From positions 1 through 64,000 of the forward strand of contig NZ_MUHX01000004.1 of assembly GCF_002007215.1 (NCBI RefSeq): 64,000 nt of DNA, written 5' to 3'. The notes under the pieces were generated by a model. It was not told the origin of the DNA, did not search any database, and saw nothing but the letters and a program-made list of their open reading frames with translations. Positions 5,927 through 14,330 of the stretch are shown piece by piece (the stretch's first letter is position 1; each line of letters starts with the position of its first letter). This DNA is from Pyramidobacter sp. C12-8 (GTDB taxonomy: Bacteria; Synergistota; Synergistia; Synergistales; Dethiosulfovibrionaceae). The position numbers and the translations under genes were made by a program.

Positions 5927-7324
5927 ATGCTCGATTTCGTTGCCATCGATTTTGAAACAGCCAACAGCGGAAGGGACAGTCCATGTTCACTGGGAGCCGT
6001 GATTGTAAAAAATGGGACTATCGAGAAAACCTTTTATTCTCTTATCCACCCCCACGACTCCTGCTTTTACTTTGATCCATTCAATACCGAAATTCATGGC
6101 ATTACGGAAGATGATGTTATGGATTCCCCCGAGCTGCCTGAAGTGTGGAAAAATCTGGTCGATGATTTAAGTGGAAGTACACTCATAGCTCACTTCTCCA
6201 GCTTCGATTGCAGCGTTATACGCTATACGTTTCCCCTCTATGACCTTTCTTTCCCCGAGTGTACGATTCTTTGCTCACGTAATGTCGCAAAACGTCAATG
6301 GCCAGACTTACTTTCTTACGGTTTATCTAACGTCGCCGAACTTCTTAACTTTGATTTTATCCACCACAACGCACTGGAGGACGCCAAAGCCGCAGCAGCT
6401 ATTATTTTCGAAGCTGCCCGTCTCCAAAACGCAAACTCCTGTGAAGAACTTGCCCAAAAGCTTCAACTAAAAATGGGGCTTTTTCAAACAGATCAATACA
6501 TTCCATCAAGAAGACTATCTCCCAGGAGCTCCAAGAGCATTAAAATACCAGAATGTCTTGATCTTACAAATCCTGAATTGAATCCAGATGATTACCCATT
6601 TTGGGATAGAGATGTTGTATTTACAGGTACATTGCTGAGCATGAAACGGGAGGATGCTTTCAAAAATATCGCCGCTGCAGGTGGTCGCCCACAGAACGCA
6701 GTAAACAAAAAGACGGATTATCTCGTGATGGGAGAACAAGATTATAGTCGGTTTAGCAATGGAGAAAAAAGCAGTAAAACTATAAAGGCCGAGGAATTGA
6801 AAGCCAAAGGCAGTGCCATTGAAATTATCTCCGAAGCAGATTTCTTGAACATGCTTGGAGATAAAGTAACGATCCCCCAAAATACAAGCAGCGATTTTAA
6901 AGACGAAATATACTTAAAAGGAATACAGCCCAAATTTGATGAATCTCTGGAAACTCTTCGCCAAATCTGTGCTGAGGTGATTGAACCTCAAAGAATAAAA
7001 ATGAATCAACGTAAGTACTTCGCCGTGATTGAATTGGATGGAAACAAAGGCATGCCGATTTGCTGCTTTTTCACAAAAGGGAATTCCGTTAGCATCGCAT
7101 TCTATGATGAGAACAATAATCAAATGGAGCGATGCATCATGTATAAATACGACGCGCTTTACGACAACAGCTTCGACTTAAAAAATCTAATCCGCAAATA
7201 CCTTGGAATACCATTAGAAAAGCCCCCTTATGAAGACGGCCTTGTACACGTAAGACGGAGGGGCACAAGAATAGAATTTTCAATCGACTTAGAACAGCTA
7301 CAAGCTCAGAAAAAAGAGGAATAA
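5927..7324 (+). CDS. DEDDh exonuclease fused to BRCT domain
   Basis: The 465-residue protein starts at MLDFVAIDFETAN, after an AAAGGGG site. Residues 1-165 are a DnaQ/Pol III epsilon-like 3'-5' exonuclease with D8, E10, D94, H147 and D152 in the order of the DEDDh family. Residues about 226-312 are a BRCT domain (DVVFTGTLLSMKREDAF, then AAAGGRPQNAVNKKTDYLV) as in NAD-dependent ligases. Residues 330-465 form a third domain I do not recognise, starting near PKFDESLETL. Exonuclease-BRCT proteins occur widely in Firmicutes and on mobile elements. The coding DNA is clearly AT-richer than the flanking chromosome, suggesting separate acquisition. A repair or anti-phage role is inference. Confidence 0.85.
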   Translation: MLDFVAIDFETANSGRDSPCSLGAVIVKNGTIEKTFYSLIHPHDSCFYFDPFNTEIHGITEDDVMDSPELPEVWKNLVDDLSGSTLIAHFSSFDCSVIRYTFPLYDLSFPECTILCSRNVAKRQWPDLLSYGLSNVAELLNFDFIHHNALEDAKAAAAIIFEAARLQNANSCEELAQKLQLKMGLFQTDQYIPSRRLSPRSSKSIKIPECLDLTNPELNPDDYPFWDRDVVFTGTLLSMKREDAFKNIAAAGGRPQNAVNKKTDYLVMGEQDYSRFSNGEKSSKTIKAEELKAKGSAIEIISEADFLNMLGDKVTIPQNTSSDFKDEIYLKGIQPKFDESLETLRQICAEVIEPQRIKMNQRKYFAVIELDGNKGMPICCFFTKGNSVSIAFYDENNNQMERCIMYKYDALYDNSFDLKNLIRKYLGIPLEKPPYEDGLVHVRRRGTRIEFSIDLEQLQAQKKEE

Positions 7325-7400
7325 TGTCGTGCTAATTTTGTTTGAAGCGATGAGACATTGAACTGACATATGCACGCAGCACTGCGCCGATTCGCCGTGC

Positions 7401-7706
7401 TCAAGCCGGCGTGTGCGAGGCGCCGCGGATGCTCAGGATTTGTCCGTTTTTATCGACGCGCATTTCGTAATAATCCGGGTCGCCGATTACGTAAAAAGGA
7501 TTCGCCTCTGCAGTTTTATATCGCTCCATAAATTCCGCAGGAGTGAAGTGCCGTATTTCATCGTCGGAATCAATGACGATCCAGTCGCCGGCTTTTGCCA
7601 ATTCCACGCCGTGACTGTTGCCGATATAACGGTCTTTGGCCGTCTGAAACGCACGTACTTGGGCCGGGCGTTCTTCGAAAATACCAATCTTCTCATCCAG
7701 TGTCAT
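7401..7706 (-). CDS. PGDYG-like small protein, 101 aa
   Basis: The protein contains RYIGNSHGVELAKAGDWIVI, then EIRHFTPAEFMERY, the pattern of small phage- and plasmid-borne proteins that combine a GDW strand with a PxxFxxxY motif. AAAGGATCG precedes the ATG. It is the only cargo gene on the minus strand and is divergent from the protease gene with 37 bases between starts, so the two may share a control region. No enzymatic motif is visible. Function unknown. Confidence 0.6.
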   Translation of the reverse strand: MTLDEKIGIFEERPAQVRAFQTAKDRYIGNSHGVELAKAGDWIVIDSDDEIRHFTPAEFMERYKTAEANPFYVIGDPDYYEMRVDKNGQILSIRGASHTPA

Positions 7707-7743
7707 TGCAACGATCCTTTCTACTCGCGAAGGAGTGATATTG

Positions 7744-8562
7744 ATGACTGTACCAGTCCGTTTGCCCTATAACGAAGGAGTATTTTTTGCAACGGTTAGA
7801 ATTGTGGCATGCAATAGTCAACCTCCTCGAAAGTCGACTGGAACGGGGTTCTGCTTCAGTTATGAGCGCGAGGGAATGCCGCAAAGCACTTTCATCGTAA
7901 CGAACCGGCACATGGTTGCGGGTTTTGATAGTGGCACCTTGTACTTTCACAAATCCAACAACGGCAAACCCAGTTACGAGAAACCTATAGAATGCTTTGT
8001 TGCTTCGTGGAGCGAGTGGTTCTGTCATCCGGATCCGAACGTGGACATCGCCATTCTTCCAAGCGACAATAACATTCTGAGTAACGCCGGCATGGACGAA
8101 GAACTTTTCACGCAATGCGTCTCCTCTTCCCTTGTTCTTGATGATAACATGCCGCACCCGCTTGAGGAAGTATTTTTTGTAGGTTATCCGGCTGGCCTTT
8201 GGGATGAACAGCACGCGCTCCCAATTGCCCGGCGGGGAATTACCGCCTCGTTTATCAATCAAGATTACAATGGAAGACCATGCTTTTTGATAGACGCTTC
8301 CGTGTTCGGCGGCTCAAGCGGAAGCCCCGTTTTCCTTCTGTCGTCTAAATTAAGTTCGCGGGAACCGGGAACCATCTCATGGGGTAAAAGATGTTATTTT
8401 ATCGGCGTCGTTGCTGAAACGCAACTCACGCTCGCTCGGACATTAAAGGTAAATGTTCCGCAGCAAACACTCCCGGCAGAACATCTGAATCTGGGCATAG
8501 TTTTCAAGGCAAGAACAGTTATCGAAACAATCGAAGCATGGAAAAAGTCCACCGAAAAGTAA
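7744..8562 (+). CDS. Trypsin-like serine protease, cytoplasmic
   Basis: This 272-residue protein has the chymotrypsin-fold triad: H56 in IVTNRHMV, D101 in DPNVDIAIL and S192 in FGGSSGSPVF. There is no signal peptide, transmembrane segment or PDZ domain, unlike DegP/HtrA, so it should act in the cytoplasm. The start is chosen from AAGGAG ten bases upstream; a GTG at 7735 is the alternative. Stand-alone trypsin-like proteases of this kind are known as effectors in bacterial conflict systems. Its location in cargo between a repressor and an integrase is consistent with that, but the target is unknown. Confidence 0.85.
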   Translation: MTVPVRLPYNEGVFFATVRIVACNSQPPRKSTGTGFCFSYEREGMPQSTFIVTNRHMVAGFDSGTLYFHKSNNGKPSYEKPIECFVASWSEWFCHPDPNVDIAILPSDNNILSNAGMDEELFTQCVSSSLVLDDNMPHPLEEVFFVGYPAGLWDEQHALPIARRGITASFINQDYNGRPCFLIDASVFGGSSGSPVFLLSSKLSSREPGTISWGKRCYFIGVVAETQLTLARTLKVNVPQQTLPAEHLNLGIVFKARTVIETIEAWKKSTEK

Positions 8563-8654
8563 TCGATGCGATGTCATGCGGTCTGCCCCAAGCCGCGGTC
8601 GCTGTAAGGAGACTTTTATGGAAGTTCAGTAAAAAGAATTGAAGGTGTTCGAAG

Positions 8655-9884
8655 ATGTTATACCAAACACTAAGAAGTTATTACTATAAGAGTAATGCCG
8701 AATATCAATCAGAATACGAGGCAAGGTTTTTTGCTCCTTTTACCCGGCGATTCGATTTTGAAGTGCAGCAAACAGGATGGTCATCTACGCATAAAATCTT
8801 TTTCTGTTACACGGAAGAGATTGTTACACTTTTAGTGGATATCCTAAAAGAAAACTACGCACTAGGTGCAATTATGAGAAGAACCCCGATTGTAGCTCTA
8901 ATACAGCTAAACAAGCAAAGTCTACGCGAAGAAATATTCTCCACGAATGAAATTGAAGGGGTCAGAAGCAGCAGAAAGGAAATCAAACAGGCCATTGAAA
9001 ATCAATTGTCGAAAGACAAAAGAAACCGCTTTTATAGCATTGCAGGTAAATACATCAAGCTTTCAAAAAAAGAGTCGATTCCTTTTCAAACTTGCGAGAA
9101 TCTGAGAAATTTCTATGACAATTTTGTTGCAGATGAAATCAAAGCTGAAAATCCTCAAAATTTACCTGACGGAAAGCTGTTTAGAAAAGCCGGAGTTTCT
9201 GTGCGCACTCCTACACAAAAAGTTTTGCATGAAGGATTATTTCCAGAAAAAAAGATAATACAAGCAATGACCGACGCATTGGGATTACTTCACGATGAAA
9301 CCATTCCTTCTCTCATCAGAATTTCTATCTTTCACTACCTTTTTGGCTATATCCACCCTTTTTATGACGGTAACGGCCGAACGTCTCGATTCATTGCTTC
9401 ATATTACCTGTCCCAAGAGCTTCAAAATATCGTAGGGCTTAGGCTTTCCATAACAGTGAAACAAAGAAAAAAAGATTACTACCAAATTTTCGATGAAACA
9501 AATAGCGATATAAATCGAGGAGATTTAACCCCGTTTATTACCCAATTCTTGAATTTTATTCTAGTCACAATACAGGGACTTCAAAAAACTCTTCAGGAAA
9601 AGCTCCAACAACTTTCTAAATATGACACTGCTCTAAAGAAACTACTTAAAGACAAGGGATTGGAAGATGATCTGCTCCATCGAATCTGTTACGTTCTCTT
9701 ACAAGCTGCAATGTTTAGCAGTGATGGTGCAACGATCAGGGAGATTCAAGACGCGGTCGAAAAAGCACGAGGTACTGTTGATAACAGAATATCTAAAATA
9801 CCATCTGAGTGGATTCTGAAAGACACTTCACCACGACAACATCGGTATAAGTTTAATGTTTTAGCGTTACGTTCCCAGCTCTGA
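8655..9884 (+). CDS. Fic-domain protein (class II) with C-terminal winged helix
   Basis: The 409-residue protein has the Fic motif HPFYDGNGRTSR at residues 234-245, matching HxFx(D/E)GNGRxxR, which transfers AMP or another nucleotide phosphate to hydroxyl side chains of target proteins. An inhibitory helix motif (S/T)xxxE(G/N) is present at T97-G102 (TNEIEG), placing it in the class whose N-terminal helix autoinhibits. A Fic_N-like region precedes it. The last 80 residues (GATIREIQDAVEKARGTVDN) look like a winged helix, so it may bind DNA. No separate antitoxin gene is visible. The DNA is AT-rich compared with the flanks. The catalytic class is well supported; the target is unknown. Confidence 0.9.
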   Translation: MLYQTLRSYYYKSNAEYQSEYEARFFAPFTRRFDFEVQQTGWSSTHKIFFCYTEEIVTLLVDILKENYALGAIMRRTPIVALIQLNKQSLREEIFSTNEIEGVRSSRKEIKQAIENQLSKDKRNRFYSIAGKYIKLSKKESIPFQTCENLRNFYDNFVADEIKAENPQNLPDGKLFRKAGVSVRTPTQKVLHEGLFPEKKIIQAMTDALGLLHDETIPSLIRISIFHYLFGYIHPFYDGNGRTSRFIASYYLSQELQNIVGLRLSITVKQRKKDYYQIFDETNSDINRGDLTPFITQFLNFILVTIQGLQKTLQEKLQQLSKYDTALKKLLKDKGLEDDLLHRICYVLLQAAMFSSDGATIREIQDAVEKARGTVDNRISKIPSEWILKDTSPRQHRYKFNVLALRSQL

Positions 9885-9889
9885 GAGGA

Positions 9890-9935
9890 ACAATTTATCT
9901 TCACAAAAATGGCGTATTTTGAGAAGATAAATTGT
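9890..9935. repeat. Inverted repeat 1 downstream of fic
   Basis: Arms of 19 bp (9890-9908 and 9917-9935, beginning ACAATTTATCTTC) pair with one mismatch around an 8-base loop. It lies just after the fic stop and may terminate transcription from either side. Confidence 0.6.
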
Positions 9936-9948
9936 GTTGTAAGTTGTT

Positions 9949-9978
9949 ACTTCACAAAAAAGGGTTTTTTTGAGAAGT
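9949..9978. repeat. Inverted repeat 2, related to repeat 1
   Basis: ACTTCACAAAAAA, GGG and TTTTTTTGAGAAGT form a dyad sharing the CTTC(A)CAAAA/TTTTGAGAAG core and even the same A:A mismatch with the repeat at 9890. Two copies of one dyad suggest a shared binding site or a duplicated terminator. Confidence 0.5.
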
Positions 9979-10063
9979 TCCGCAATTCCCCCCTTTAAAC
10001 CTGGAAATCATAGTCAAACATACAAAAGGCTCATGTAACCCAAGCAGCATTAACGTCTCAGAC

Positions 10064-10087
10064 CATTTTCGTGAGGTCACGAAAATG
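10064..10087. repeat. Inverted repeat 3
   Basis: CATTTTCGTGA-GG-TCACGAAAATG is a perfect 11-bp dyad with a two-base centre. The form fits a dimeric regulator's operator better than a terminator. Its sequence differs from the two dyads to its left. Confidence 0.5.
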
Positions 10088-10188
10088 ATTGCCTGGCGGA
10101 CGACATCAAGAAAGTCGAACGCCGGACGCGCTCGGAAGCGAAAAAAAAGCTCAAACTGAACGTCGCTCGCCTCTCGCACACAGAATAG
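10075..10188 (+). pseudogene. Possible gene remnant, about 37 codons
   Basis: The frame opened after a TGA at 10072 reads CLADDIKKVERRTRSEAKKK and on to a TAG at 10186, with charged helical content and GC-rich third positions unlike the AT-rich neighbours. It lacks a start codon, so it is best read as the 3' end of a decayed gene. The rest of 9885-10266 holds only the inverted repeats. Confidence 0.3.
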
Positions 10189-10266
10189 CTGACGAGCAGA
10201 TCACAATAGCAACACCCCCTTGCCTGTTCGCTCCAAGGGGAATATTCATATCGGGAGGATGATTCT

Positions 10267-10494
10267 ATGAAAAAGCGCTGTTTCGTCACAATCCTCGTTT
10301 TGTTCGCGATATGCGCTGCGGCGCCAACATTGCGCGCCGTAGCGGAGACAACGGTCTATATTGGCGACGAAAGTTACAAGTACCACAGAAAAAACTGCCG
10401 CACCCTGCGCGGCAACAAATACCCGCTGACACTCTCCGAAGCCAGGAAGCAAGGCCTCAAGCCCTGCAAGGTCTGCAATCCGCCGGCAGAGTAA
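10267..10494 (+). CDS. Secreted small protein with Ada-like metal-binding motif
   Basis: The 75-residue protein begins with a clear signal peptide (MKKRCFVTILVLFAICAAA, likely cut after A26). The mature part has YHRKNCRTLRGN, then LTLSEARKQGLKPCKVC, the HxxxC...CxxC pattern found as a tail on secreted nucleases and as a stand-alone domain. H40, C44, C67 and C70 are the likely metal ligands. GGGAGGAT precedes the ATG. It probably works outside the cytoplasmic membrane; the partner is unknown. Confidence 0.75.
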   Translation: MKKRCFVTILVLFAICAAAPTLRAVAETTVYIGDESYKYHRKNCRTLRGNKYPLTLSEARKQGLKPCKVCNPPAE

Positions 10495-10556
10495 AGGATT
10501 GAAACCGTAGATAAGCGAGAAAGAATTACTATTTTTTAAGCAGGAGCGTGACATCC

Positions 10557-11924
10557 ATGCGACCTAATCAGAAGTCATTGTCCCTTCAATCCCTTAAACT
10601 CGACCTACATAACCCACGACTGGACATCCAGAAGGATGATAACGCTGCGCTTTCAGCGATAATTGCTCAACAGAGCGAAAAAATTATCTACCTTGCAGAG
10701 GAGATTGTTAAGCAAGGTTTTATGGCGGACAGTCTCTTTTATGTGATGCCTGTTCAAGGAAATAACTCCCAATATACTGTCCTGGACGGAAACCGCAGGT
10801 TAACTGCTTTGCGAATTCTGCAGAACCCTGATCTGCTGGCAGGAACAAAGCTCAAGAATAAAATTAACTCCTTGAAAAAAATTATCAAAAAAGACACAAA
10901 TCTACCCAGTCATGTCGATTGTCTCGTTTTTCCTTCACGCAAAGAAGCTACGCTCTATCTGGAAAAGAAACATTCGGGACCAGATAAAGGACGCGGCGTT
11001 GTTCCCTGGAGATCTATAGAAAAAAGGCGTTTTAAGGAAAGACAGGGGAATACGCCTGACCGCATCGTAAACCTGCTCGATTTTTTGCAGGACGCAAAAG
11101 TTCCTATCCCTGATAATTTCCCCATTACAAACCTTGAGCGCCTTCTTAGCTCTCCTGATGTCAGGAAGAAGCTTGGCGTACAGTTAAAAGGCGGGCGTTT
11201 CTTCTGTGCCATAGAAAAAGAGGACTTTGTGCGCAATATGGCGCAGATCATTAACGAACTAGCACAAAAGGGCGCTGTCAACAGGATTCGTACTGTTCCG
11301 GATCGAGTTGCGTTCGTCGACACGTTGAATCTGCCTCCAGAGAGACCAGACATATTATGGGAACCTCGCCCAACAGGCGCGTCGACACCTTCAGCAAATG
11401 CATCTTCTTCATCACAGAAGGATACGCTGATCCAAGAAACGTTGTCTGCCCCCAAGAGACAACAAACTTCCACACAGGACAGAAAATTTCTGATTGCCAA
11501 GGAAACGAAATACAATATTCAATCCTCTGCTAACCCACGCCTTAATAACATTTATCGCGAATTAAAAAAGCTCGATATATCACTGTTTCCCAATGCCGGA
11601 GCCGTTTTGTTCAGAGTTTTTTTAGAATTGAGCATCGAGATATTTATACAAGACAAACATATACCAACACCACGTAATTGCAAAGATATGAAGCTAATTG
11701 AAAAGCTAAATATAATCAGAAGTTATTTAAAGGACGAAGGCTTCGATGAAAGAAAGTTAAAAGGCATCGATGTTGCAATCAGTAACAAAGATAACATTTC
11801 CTCGATCAATACATTCAATGCCTATGTTCATAATTCCAGTTTTAGTCCTGATCCGCAATCATTAAAAACTGCATGGGATAACCTTCTTCCTCTGTTCGAT
11901 ACCATTTGGCAAAAAGACAACTAA
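10557..11924 (+). CDS. ParB N-terminal-domain protein
   Basis: The 455-residue protein has a ParB/sulfiredoxin-like nuclease-fold domain at residues about 10-110 (DLHNPRLDIQ, then TVLDGNRRLTALRIL). The middle is variable with a Ser/Thr/Pro linker near 275-305. A helical C-terminal domain ends in NTFNAYVHNSSFSPDPQSLK, resembling the helical tail of HEPN-like and abortive-infection proteins, although no Rx4-6H motif is obvious. It lacks the HTH of true partition ParB, and no ParA is present. ATG at 10557 is preferred because AGGAG lies ten bases upstream. It is followed after 55 bases by the adenine methyltransferase, so the two probably work together. The function is inferred from context only. 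Confidence 0.75.
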   Translation: MRPNQKSLSLQSLKLDLHNPRLDIQKDDNAALSAIIAQQSEKIIYLAEEIVKQGFMADSLFYVMPVQGNNSQYTVLDGNRRLTALRILQNPDLLAGTKLKNKINSLKKIIKKDTNLPSHVDCLVFPSRKEATLYLEKKHSGPDKGRGVVPWRSIEKRRFKERQGNTPDRIVNLLDFLQDAKVPIPDNFPITNLERLLSSPDVRKKLGVQLKGGRFFCAIEKEDFVRNMAQIINELAQKGAVNRIRTVPDRVAFVDTLNLPPERPDILWEPRPTGASTPSANASSSSQKDTLIQETLSAPKRQQTSTQDRKFLIAKETKYNIQSSANPRLNNIYRELKKLDISLFPNAGAVLFRVFLELSIEIFIQDKHIPTPRNCKDMKLIEKLNIIRSYLKDEGFDERKLKGIDVAISNKDNISSINTFNAYVHNSSFSPDPQSLKTAWDNLLPLFDTIWQKDN

Positions 11925-11979
11925 ATACCTCTGGCCAAATCAAGCAACGTGGTATATACTTTCAGAGGAGGTGAATATC

Positions 11980-12876
11980 ATGTCATTTTATACTCCTTTG
12001 CGCTATCCCGGAGGTAAAAGAAAACTCGCTCAGTTCCTTGAGCTTCTTATCAAAGCCAATAAACTTGAAGGCTGCACTTACGTTGAACCTTACGCCGGCG
12101 GCGCAGGACTGGCATTGCACCTTCTCTTCAATCAATTGGCCAATAAGATCATCATCAACGACATCGACAAATCCGTTTTCGCCTTCTGGTATTCCGTACT
12201 GCACTATCCTGACGAGTTGTGCCGGATGATTCATGACACTCCCGTGACTATGGATGTCTGGTATGCACAGAAAGCCGTTCATCTCGGCGCAGATAAGTTT
12301 TCTCTTTTGGAACTCGGCTTCTCCACTTTTTTTCTGAACCGGACAAACCGTTCCGGAATTTTAAGCGCCGGCGTGATCGGCGGCAAAGCACAGAACGGCC
12401 GCTGGAAATTGGACGCCCGCTTTAAGAAAGACGAGTTGATTGCGCGCATTCAAGCAATCGCCGAGCGAGGCAACCAAATAGAGCTTTATGAAGATGATGC
12501 GATTCAGCTTTTGGAACGAATGGAACCCCGGCTTCGCAAACGCCCTGCTCTTTTCTACCTCGACCCCCCTTACTACCATAAAGGATCGATGTTATATCAG
12601 AATTTCTACGAGCCAGAAGATCATGAGAACGTTGCCAGCAGAGTAGAAAAACTCAGTTCCCCGTGGCTGGTATCCTATGACAACGCCCAACCAATCAATG
12701 CTCTGTACTCTCAGTACCGCTCAATGACCTATTCTTTAAATTACACTGCCCACCGAAAGGTCATGGGAGATGAGTTTATGGCCTTTTCAGATCATCTGCA
12801 GCTCCCTGGGAATTTACTGAGCGGAACCATGAAAATATCTCCAATGCACAACATACAGTTCAAAGAATCGGCATAA
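11980..12876 (+). CDS. D12-class DNA N6-adenine methyltransferase
   Basis: The 298-residue protein has the Dam/D12 layout: an N-terminal LRYPGGKRKL motif, the AdoMet-binding motif EPYAGGAGLALHLL (residues 36-49) and the catalytic DPPYY (195-199). The ATG is six bases after AGAGGAGGTG. Family members methylate GATC or related sites. No restriction endonuclease with a recognised motif lies beside it; the neighbour is the ParB-domain protein. It may protect the element, or form an epigenetic or defence pair with that protein. Confidence 0.92.
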   Translation: MSFYTPLRYPGGKRKLAQFLELLIKANKLEGCTYVEPYAGGAGLALHLLFNQLANKIIINDIDKSVFAFWYSVLHYPDELCRMIHDTPVTMDVWYAQKAVHLGADKFSLLELGFSTFFLNRTNRSGILSAGVIGGKAQNGRWKLDARFKKDELIARIQAIAERGNQIELYEDDAIQLLERMEPRLRKRPALFYLDPPYYHKGSMLYQNFYEPEDHENVASRVEKLSSPWLVSYDNAQPINALYSQYRSMTYSLNYTAHRKVMGDEFMAFSDHLQLPGNLLSGTMKISPMHNIQFKESA

Positions 12877-12879
12877 AGA

Positions 12880-12912
12880 AGCCCCCTCGCCATCACGGCG
12901 AAGGGGGCTTTT
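12880..12912. terminator. Bidirectional terminator
   Basis: AGCCCCCTCGCC and GGCGA-AGGGGGCT arms form a stem with one bulge, with AAAGA before it and TTTT after it. It separates the convergent methyltransferase and integrase genes. Confidence 0.8.
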
Positions 12913-12915
12913 ACG

Positions 12916-14136
12916 TTATTTCATCAATTCGATATCTCCTGAATCCACGCGCCCCTCTTTGACGGCGTCCAGATAGTCGGCCCACCACTGCATCATCCGA
13001 CGACGCAGCGGCAGCAGCTTGCTTTTGTCGTACGTCGCCTCGGTCTTGTCGCGTTTGAGATGCGACAGCTGACGCTCGATGGCCTCGTGGTCCCAGTGAT
13101 GCTCGTGCAGCAGCGTGCTGGCCATATGGCGGAACCCGTGCAGGTCGATCAGCGGCGGCGTGTCGGGCGCGGGCACGTGCACGACCAGCCATTTCAGCGC
13201 GACCTCCATGGCCGAAATCCCCATATACGGCGAGCCGCTCGGCGTGTTCCGCGTCGAGGGAAAGATTGGCTTGTCCTCGAACGGCTGCCCCTTCCAGCGA
13301 ATCTGCGCGATACGGCGCATGGCGTCCAGAATCTCCAGCGCCTGGCGCGAAAGAGGCACGATCTGAATGCGTTTTTTCTTGGCGTGCACGACGGGAATGT
13401 GCCATTCGTCCTCGTGAATCTCCGCCCAGGTGGCCCTGCGAAGCTCCGATCTTCTCACGAAGGTATAACCGACCATCCTGAGGGCATACCGCACGATCTG
13501 ACGCGGATAGCAGTCGATCGCCAGCAAAAGCCGACGCACCTCGCGCGGGTCGAACGCGGATTTGAAGTTCCGCACCTCCCATTCGGGGAGGGAACGGCTC
13601 AGATCGGCGGCGACGTTGAGGCCGATTTCCCCGCCGTCGAAGGCCAGGTCCAGAATCGACCGCGCCAGCGCCCCCGTGCGCCGCGCCGTGTCGATCAGCC
13701 CGCGCTCGATGGGGTGCTGCAGAACCTCCAGCAGTTCGGGCCGCGATATCTCCACCACCGGCCTGTTGGCCAAATACGGCAGCAGATACATCTCGATACG
13801 ACGCTTGATGATCTTGTAATGGTCGGGAGATACCGCCTTCTCTTTCTTCTTCAGCCAGCGCGCGAAGACGTCCCCGAAAGTCACCGTCTTGTTGCGAATC
13901 GACATGCCGGTGCGCGCCTTCATCTTGCGGTCGTCGCGCTCGCGCCGCGCTTCCTGCAGCGACATGACGGGATACTCGCCGATGACGACCTTGCGCTCCC
14001 TGCCGCCGACGAACGAGCGGATCAGCCATTTCTTTTTTCCCTTCGTGCTGATCCTCAGATACAGCCCGTCGCCGTCAAAAAGCATGTAGTCTTTTTCCTT
14101 CGCCGCAGCTTTGGCAATCGCCGTGTTCGTCAACAT
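12916..14136 (-). CDS. int: Tyrosine recombinase (P4-type phage integrase)
   Basis: The 406-residue protein has the N-terminal DUF4102-like arm-binding domain (GDGLYLRISTKGKKKWLIR), a core-binding domain and a C-terminal catalytic domain. Catalytic residues R228 (VRRSEL), H333 and R336 (HGFRH), H359 and Y369 are all present, so it should be active. The ATG at 14136 has GAGGTG six bases upstream; a GTG at 14145 overlaps that site. It lies at the element's right end, next to tRNA-Met genes, with its start facing them, the usual layout for integration at a tRNA 3' end. Confidence 0.93.
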   Translation of the reverse strand: MLTNTAIAKAAAKEKDYMLFDGDGLYLRISTKGKKKWLIRSFVGGRERKVVIGEYPVMSLQEARRERDDRKMKARTGMSIRNKTVTFGDVFARWLKKKEKAVSPDHYKIIKRRIEMYLLPYLANRPVVEISRPELLEVLQHPIERGLIDTARRTGALARSILDLAFDGGEIGLNVAADLSRSLPEWEVRNFKSAFDPREVRRLLLAIDCYPRQIVRYALRMVGYTFVRRSELRRATWAEIHEDEWHIPVVHAKKKRIQIVPLSRQALEILDAMRRIAQIRWKGQPFEDKPIFPSTRNTPSGSPYMGISAMEVALKWLVVHVPAPDTPPLIDLHGFRHMASTLLHEHHWDHEAIERQLSHLKRDKTEATYDKSKLLPLRRRMMQWWADYLDAVKEGRVDSGDIELMK

Positions 14137-14273
14137 GTGCGTCACCTCGGATTTTTGGTACGGTTTCGGCCGCGAAAAAATCGTCCACGAATTTTTAGTA
14201 CGGAAATAGGTACGCTTTTTTCTTGGATTCCCCCGTTTTCCGTCGGCCTTCCTCGGTGACAGTATAACAAAAA

Positions 14274-14297
14274 AACCCGCCGTTTGGCGGGTTTTCG
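14274..14297. terminator. Terminator of the tRNA-Met pair, bidirectional
   Basis: AACCCGCC-GTTT-GGCGGGTTTT is a perfect stem flanked by A7 and T4 runs. It lies 34 bases after the 3' end of the leftward tRNA pair. Confidence 0.8.
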
Positions 14298-14330
14298 TTA
14301 TCCATCGGCTTGTACCGATAGCTATCTTTC

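Noticed and set aside
8612-8650. Tiny frame MEVQ with an AAGGAG site before the Fic gene
   Set aside because: Four codons only; could be a leader peptide, but nothing else supports it.
10557-11924. ParB-domain gene as a plasmid partition gene
   Set aside because: No ParA partner, no central HTH and no parS-like site seen nearby.
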